A stretch of 64,000 nucleotides of DNA, taken from positions 15,984,850 through 16,048,849 of the forward strand of contig NC_133652.1 in assembly GCF_009905375.1 (NCBI RefSeq), in the 5' to 3' direction. The notes beneath the pieces are model-generated. The model was given only the letters and a program-made list of their open reading frames with translations. It did no database searches and was not told the origin of the DNA. Both the position numbers and the translations under genes were made by a program. Source of the stretch: Apium graveolens. Lineage: Eukaryota; Streptophyta; Magnoliopsida; Apiales; Apiaceae. This document shows, one piece after another, positions 58,052 through 64,000 of the stretch; within the stretch, counting starts at the first letter, position 1, and each line of letters opens with the position of its first letter.

Positions 58052-60325
58052 ATGTCTACACAAAAAGTTGGAACCGTTAAAATTCCACTATTCGATAAAG
58101 AAAATTATGTTATGTGGAAGAAGAAGATGCTATTGTTTTTACAAGTTGCAAATCCCAAATATCTGGAAGTGTTAAAGAAGGGTCCAAAAATTCCGATGGT
58201 TATTGAACCAGAGGTAATAGAAGATGATGTGGTGATTACCAAAGCTAGAACTTATGTAAAAGATCCTGAGGATTTTTCTCCTGCTGAAAAAGAAGAAGCC
58301 TCCCCGGATGCTAGCCTTCAATTAATTTTAGTAGATTTCCTTGATCCCTTGATGAATAGACATGTGATGAACTGTAAAGATTCCAAACACATCTGGGAAA
58401 CTATTGAGGTGATTAATGAAGGCACAGAGGAAGTTAGGGAGAACAAGTTAGAAATCCTAACCTCTGAGTATGAATACTTTAAATCCAATCCAGGAGAAGG
58501 AATCACTGAAGTGTTTGAGAGGTACAATGCATTGATCAACAACCTGAACATTAATGGTAAATACTATTCAATCAGGGAGGTCAACAAAAAGTTCCTTTTA
58601 ACACTGCCAACTCATCTCGAACATAGAATCACTGCCATAAGAGAAGCAAAAGATCTGAGTGAGATTTCTTTGGAAAGGCTCTATGGTGTGTTAAAGACCT
58701 ATGAGTTGGAGCAGATTCAGCAGAAGGAAGTCTACGGGAAAGGAAGAGTGGTCAGCACATCTACTGCTCTAGTAGCTGAAGAACAACAACAACAACCACA
58801 ACAATAACAACAATCTCAACAGTCAGAAAAAATGGTACAGTCTTCCAAGGCTGAAGAAAATGTGATAGTAGCAGAATTTGATTTTCCTACTACAAATCAA
58901 TCAGGAGATGATTTTTATTCCTTGGAAGAACTGAAGCAATTGGAAGATGAGTCAATGGCCCTGATTGTCAAAAGATTCTCTAATGTCAGATTCAAGAGGA
59001 ATCCCAAGTTCAAGTACAAGTCCAACTACAACAGATTCCAGAAAGGTGGATCTTCATCCTCTAACACCAGCAGTGGTGGGTACAAAACATGGATGGTTGA
59101 TCGAAGCACCATTCGATGCTTCAACTGCAATGAGTTGGGACACTTTACCACAGAATGCAGGAAGCCAAAATAATTTAGGAAGAACTCTTATGATTCTAAT
59201 CAGAAGAGTAAATCTGAAAGGGCTTACCTGACAAAGGGAAGAAGCTGGGATGATACTGACAGTGAAGATGAAGAAGTTGGGAATCTTGCTCTCATGGCTA
59301 TTGATGCAAACACCTCATTGTCAAGAAAAGAGGTAAAATTTACTGATGCTGAATTAGTTTATCATCTAGGAGGTTCCTTAGATTGTGCTCGTCGTGATAA
59401 TGAAATGTTAAATCAACTAATCAAAGACCTTGAGAAAGAGGTCAATGAATTAAGACTTGTGCACATTAATCAAGATAAATTAAAAGAACAAGTATCTTTT
59501 CTAGATAATAGAGTTGACTGTTATAGACAACTCGAAACTATTCTCAAAGACAAGATCACCGGTCTTGAGACTAAGGTCAAAGCTTACTTTAATTCTTGCT
59601 CTAAGGCTAAAGAGTTCTACAATAAGCAAGCTATTAATCAAACATCTGGAGTAGGTTATGATTATAATGTTGCTATTGGAGAATTAGGCATAAACTCCCC
59701 TCCTCATGTCTGTGCTAAAGGTAGGGAAGTACCACATGTGCTTAAGGGTGTTGATGAACCCCTCTATAAAAAATCAATTGCTGAACCATTTGATGAGACC
59801 TCATTTATTATTCAAGAAGAAATCCGTGCTGAAGATCTTGCTAATGAGAAAGTTGTTTCCAAGTCAAGTGTGTCAAAGGTTCCAGTCAAAGTTGTGAAAG
59901 CAACTGAGACTAACTCAGACACATATGAGTTGGATAACAAAAATGCCATGTTTACCATGCATAAGTTGCCTGTTATTAATCCCTCTCATAAAGCATGTGG
60001 TGTTCCTGATTGTATGTCTTGTGCTTTTAATTTGATGTATGCTTATTTTAATGGTAAGCATGTTTCTAATGTTAAGACTACTCCTCGTCAGCATATGAAT
60101 AATAGGAAGCATGATAGGTCTAAGACTGCTAGTCCTCCTAAAGCTAGAAAGGAGACATTTGTGCCTAAGCCTAAATAGAAATTTGTCAAGGCTGTTTACA
60201 AGGTCAAATGTCCAGTCATTGAGAAAGTTGAGAACATTAAAGTTAAGAATGTTGTTTTGCCTGATAAAGGCCAATTTTACAAGTATGCCGGACCCAACCA
60301 AGCTTGGGTTCCGAAGAAGGTCTAA
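58052..60325 (+). pseudogene. SIRE-type gag
   Basis: The ATG at 58052 starts MSTQKVGTVKIPLFDKENY; the open frame extends 16 codons further upstream but without an ATG. One frame runs to about 60325 with three internal stops, at 58807 (inside a CAA/Gln tract), 59173 and 60178. Domains in order are a UBN2-type capsid part (WKKKMLLFL, then NSL-like helices), a Gln-rich spacer, a zinc knuckle CFNCNELGHFTTEC near 59120, an acidic stretch, a coiled-coil segment (about 59390-59620), and a Pro/Lys-rich tail ending QAWVPKKV. Gag packages the element RNA. The stops fit C-to-T decay of Gln codons. Confidence 0.88.
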
Positions 60326-63300
60326 TCCATTTGTATTGCAGGGCATTAAACAGGTACAACCGATAGTGTGGATTCTTGACAGCGGATCATCAAGACATAT
60401 GACCGGAGATAGAGCCCTGCTATCAAATGTGGTTGAGAAAGCTGGCCCAGTGGTTACCTTTGGAGATAACAGCAAAGGTTTAACTGAGGGATATGGCTGT
60501 TTGCTAGCTGGAAATGTTATCATTGAAAATGTGTATGATGTGCAAGGACTTGAACACAATCTGCTTAGCATTAGTCAGTTCTGTGACAACGGCTATAATG
60601 TTTTATTCGACAAGCCGAAGTGTCAGATTCTGTATAAGAAAAATGAAAAACCCTCCTTGATGGGAATCCGGAAAGGAAATCTGTTCGTAGCTGACATGAA
60701 CTCTGGAAGCAATCCTGAAGTCAATTGTTTCTATTCAAAGGCATCGTCAGATGAGAGTTGGCTATGGCACAAGAGACTTTCCCATCTCAATTTCAAAACA
60801 ATGAATTCTCTTGTCAAAAGAGAATTGGTCAGAGGTCTGCCTCAGCTGGAATTCTCCCCAGAAGGACTGTGTGAGGCTTGCCAGAAAGGAAAGTCAAAGA
60901 AAGCAAGTCACAAAGGCACTGACACATCCTCCATAACTGGTGTTCTGCAATTATTGCACATGGATTTATTTGGACCAGTTAATGTTCTTTCGATGTCAAA
61001 GATGTGTTACTGTCTTGTGATAGTTGATGACTATTCCCAGTATACGTGGGTTTTATTCCTTCACTCTAAGGATGAAACACCACAAGTTGTGATTGATCAT
61101 ATCAAGTTGATCGAGTTAGATTCTAATGTCCCTGTTAGAGCAATAAGGTCAGATAATGGAACAGAATTCAAGAATTCACTTCTCAATGGATTCTGTACAG
61201 ACAAAGGGATTACCAGACAATTTTCAGCTCCTAGAACCCCTCAGTAAAATGGAGTGGTAGAAAGGAAGAATCGTACATTGATTGAAGCTGCAAGAACGAT
61301 GTTAAGTGAATCAGGTCTTCCAATGTACTTTTGGGCTGAAGCTGTCAATACTGCATGTTATACTCAGAATCGAACTCTAATCAACAAAGACTTCATGAAA
61401 ACTCCTTATGAGATTATGAATGAACAGAAACCTTCTATCAAATACTTTCATGTATTTGGTGCCAGATGCTTCGTGTTCAAGGATGGAGATGATCGTCGTG
61501 GTAAATTCGAGGCAAAGGCATATGAGGGTATTTTTGTTGGATATGGAAGAAGATCATACAGGGTGTATATCATTGATCAACACAAAGTAACTGAAAGTTT
61601 AAATATTACATTTGATGACACTAAACTCCCTAGTATCCAAACTGAAGATCCTTCTGAGAAACTGAAGTTTGATGATATGTCAGATTCAGAATCAGAACAT
61701 GATCAAGAACCTGAGGTTGTTGCTGGTGAAGAACCTGTTAATCATGATGATACTCAAGGTAATGGTGATGGAAACATTGGCAACAATGGAGATACCACTA
61801 CTACTGACGAAGAATCATCAAGTCAACCTGACAACAACTCAGGGGGAGATGCTGAAGGATCAACTAGTAGGACACAACATCCCAATGAGTTTCGAGGTGA
61901 ATCATCAAGATCAAATCTTCCAAGACAGACTGTCTGGAATAAAGCTCATCCTTTTGAGTTGATTATTGGTGATCCAGATGTTGGAGTTAGAACTAGACGT
62001 GCTACTCAAAATGAATGTCTATTCTCAGGATTTCTTTCTGAGATGGAACCTAAGAAGATTGAAGAAGCACTGACTGATCCAGATTGGGTGATTGCTATGC
62101 AAGATGAACTCAATCAGTTTGAACATCAACAAGTCTGGAAACTGGTACCTAGACCTACACACAAGAAAGCTGTTGGTACTCGGTGGGTATTCAGGAATAA
62201 ACTAGATGAAGATGGTGTGGTTACAAGAAACAAAGCAAGACTGGTAGCTAAAGGGTACTCTCAAGCTGAAGGCATTGATTATGATGAAACCTATGCTCCA
62301 GTGGCTAGACTAGAGGCCATCAGGATATTTCTGGCATTCGCAGCATTCTCTAACTTTAAAGTTTATCAAATGGATGTCAAGAGTGCCTTTCTGAATGGAA
62401 AGCTGGATGAAGAGGTGTATGTAGAGCAACCTCCTGGTTTTGAAGATCCAGATCATTTTGATTTTGTCTACTTTCTTTTCAAGGCTATCTATGGACTCAA
62501 ACAGTCTCCGAGAAAATGGTATGACACTCTCTCTGAATTTCTTATTGAAAATAGCTTTATTAGAGGTGTCATAGACAAAACTCTCTTTTCTAAAAAGCAT
62601 AAGAATGATACTATATTAGTCCAAGTCTATGTGGATGATATAATATTTGGGTCTACTAATGATAATCTCTGTAAGAGATTTGCTAAGTTAATGCACAGCA
62701 AATTTGAAATGAGCATGATGGGAGAGCTGAAGTTCTTTCTTGGATTACAAGTAAATCAAAGGTTAGATGGAACTTTTATTTTTCAATCCAAGTATCTCAA
62801 GGAACTCCTCAAAAAGTACAATCTAGAGGATTCTGCATCAGCAAGGACTCCGTCAACTACAGCTGTCAAGCTTGGACCATGTGAAAACTCCATTAAGGTA
62901 GATGTCACAAGCTACAGAGGTATGATTGGCTCGTTACTCTATCTTACTGCAAGTAGACCAGATATTATGTATGCTACATGCTTATGTGCAAGGTTCCAAG
63001 CGGATCCTAGAGATATTCATCTCGTTGCTGTTAAACGAATCTTGAGATATCTTAAGGGAACACCAAATCTAGGTATTTGGTACCCTAAAGAATCTAGTTT
63101 TAACCTTGTTGGATATACAGATTCAGATTACGCGGGAAGTGTTGTTGATAGAAAAAGCACCTCAGGGTGTTGTCAATTCCTAGGTAGCAGACTAGTCTCA
63201 TGGTACAACAAGAAACAACAAACAGTTTCCAATTCAACCGTCGAGGCTGAATATATTGCTGCTGGAAGCTGCTGTGCTCAGATCTTGTGGATTAGGAATC

Positions 63301-63579
63301 AGCTACGGGGACTATGGCTCTGTATTGAACATAATACCTATTTTATATGACAATACAAGTGTAATATCCATCACCAACAACCCGGTGCAGCATACAAGGA
63401 CCAAGCACATTGACATCAGGTATCATTTTATTAGAGAGCACGTCATGAATAGTACTGTTGAACTATTTTTTGTTCCAAGAGAAGAACAAATAGTAGATAT
63501 TTTCTCTAAACCTCTTGATGAATCCACATTTACCAAATTAGTTGGTAAATTGGGTATGTTGAATAGCTTTAGTGATTAA
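60326..63579 (+). pseudogene. SIRE-type pol (protease, integrase, RT, RNase H)
   Basis: Pol lies in a different frame from gag. Protease carries VWILDSGSSRHMTGD. Pre-integrase has LWHKRLSHLNF and CEACQKGK. The integrase core has LLHMDLFGP, AIRSDNGTEF and [11 protein letters not shown] has [37 protein letters not shown] and [11 protein letters not shown] (YVDD codons 62628-62639). RNase H has [10 protein letters not shown] and [11 protein letters not shown]. Only two lesions are obvious: a TAA at about 61245-61247, where the family has Gln before NGVVERK, and a frameshift near 63305, after which 63310-63579 completes the C-terminus. It is the best-preserved retrotransposon coding region in the window. 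Confidence 0.92.
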
Positions 63580-64000
63580 ACTTGTGCATATCTGAAATCT
63601 GTTCTTGAATGAATTTACAAATGAATTTTTCATAAATGAAAAAAATTCATTTGCAAATTTATTTTATCATATTTTCCCTAATTTCTTGCTTATTTCTATG
63701 TAAGTTTTATTATCTTATCTTATTTATTTATTCTACTTGTTAATTTTAATATCCCAGAATATTTTATTTTCTCTAAAAATATTTTTCTATGAATTTTATT
63801 TGCTAAAATTCAACAGAAATCTATTTTTTGAATAAAATATAATTATTTATGAAATATTGCTTTTGTTTTTGTAAATTTATTCTGAAACTGTAAGTATTAA
63901 TTATGTGTATAAGTTTATTTTATACTAGAATGACAATCGGCAAGATAATTGAAATTATCTTGCTGAAAGTCATTCCAGTACATATATGTGTCTAATTTTA
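63580..64000 (+). other. AT-rich region downstream of pol in the SIRE-type element
   Basis: No envelope-like ORF is visible in the 420 bases that remain. A palindrome around 63928-63975 (AATGACAATCGGCAAGATAA and its inverted partner) resembles the repeated GACAATC/CCGAAAGTC words in the 5' LTR. Confidence 0.5.

Larger units (their letters stand above)
56720..64000 (+). mobile_element. SIRE/Maximus-type Copia element, plus strand, runs off the right edge
   Basis: A 5' LTR (56720-57952) is followed by a two-base spacer, a perfect TGGTATCAGAGC primer site, a long gag with zinc knuckle, and pol with protease, integrase, RT and RNase H ending at 63579. The long gag, with a Gln-rich tract and a coiled-coil segment between zinc knuckle and protease, fits the SIRE/Maximus lineage. 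It is inserted in, and opposite to, the minus-strand element to its left. The 3' LTR is beyond the window. Confidence 0.88.

Overview
The window is a strongly AT-rich, repeat-dense stretch of a plant nuclear genome. Introns with GT..AG borders, a TIR-domain gene, Copia, solo-LTR, Helitron, Mutator-like and Stowaway-type elements all point to a eudicot with a large genome. Apiaceae or another asterid is my impression only; the sequence does not settle the species.

Three host genes look intact. (1) 2146-5047 (+) encodes a cytochrome b561 ascorbate ferrireductase in four exons, with all four haem-ligand histidines. (2) 6183-7913 (-) encodes a TIR-PP2 fusion in five exons, related to Arabidopsis PP2-A5. 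(3) 43439-48395 (+) encodes a CCDC130/YJU2B-type splicing factor in seven exons, the first carrying only the ATG. They are functionally unrelated neighbours. Everything else is mobile or intergenic DNA.

Repeat layout, left to right. Stowaway-like MITEs lie at 870-1152, 1582-1805 and 9349-9595. A complete but decayed Copia element on the minus strand occupies 9632-15442 (249-bp LTRs, 5-bp duplication TGATT). A Mutator-like element occupies 15886-25271, bounded by the perfect 9-bp duplication ATGTCAACC. In place of a recognisable transposase it carries a decayed minus-strand gene joining a plant mobile domain (PMD) to a C48/Ulp1-like protease domain. A solo LTR of about 4.7 kb (16992-21707) is inserted near the 3' end of that gene. 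A 787-bp tandem duplication, a foldback palindrome and a hAT-like element follow. A second Copia element on the plus strand spans 29999-42329 (LTRs about 1.55 kb, duplication AATGA). It is split by a 4.2-kb non-autonomous Helitron (33444-37666) that itself holds two tandem copies of a segment of about 1.9 kb.

The right end is a nest of SIRE/Maximus-type Copia elements: a 54-bp LTR remnant, then a minus-strand element (3' LTR 53466-54550 and a long envelope-like open frame), then a plus-strand element (5' LTR 56720-57952, gag, pol) that runs past the window edge.

The most unusual object is the PMD-C48 Mutator-like element. Its parts belong to known families, and the gene copy here is clearly dead.
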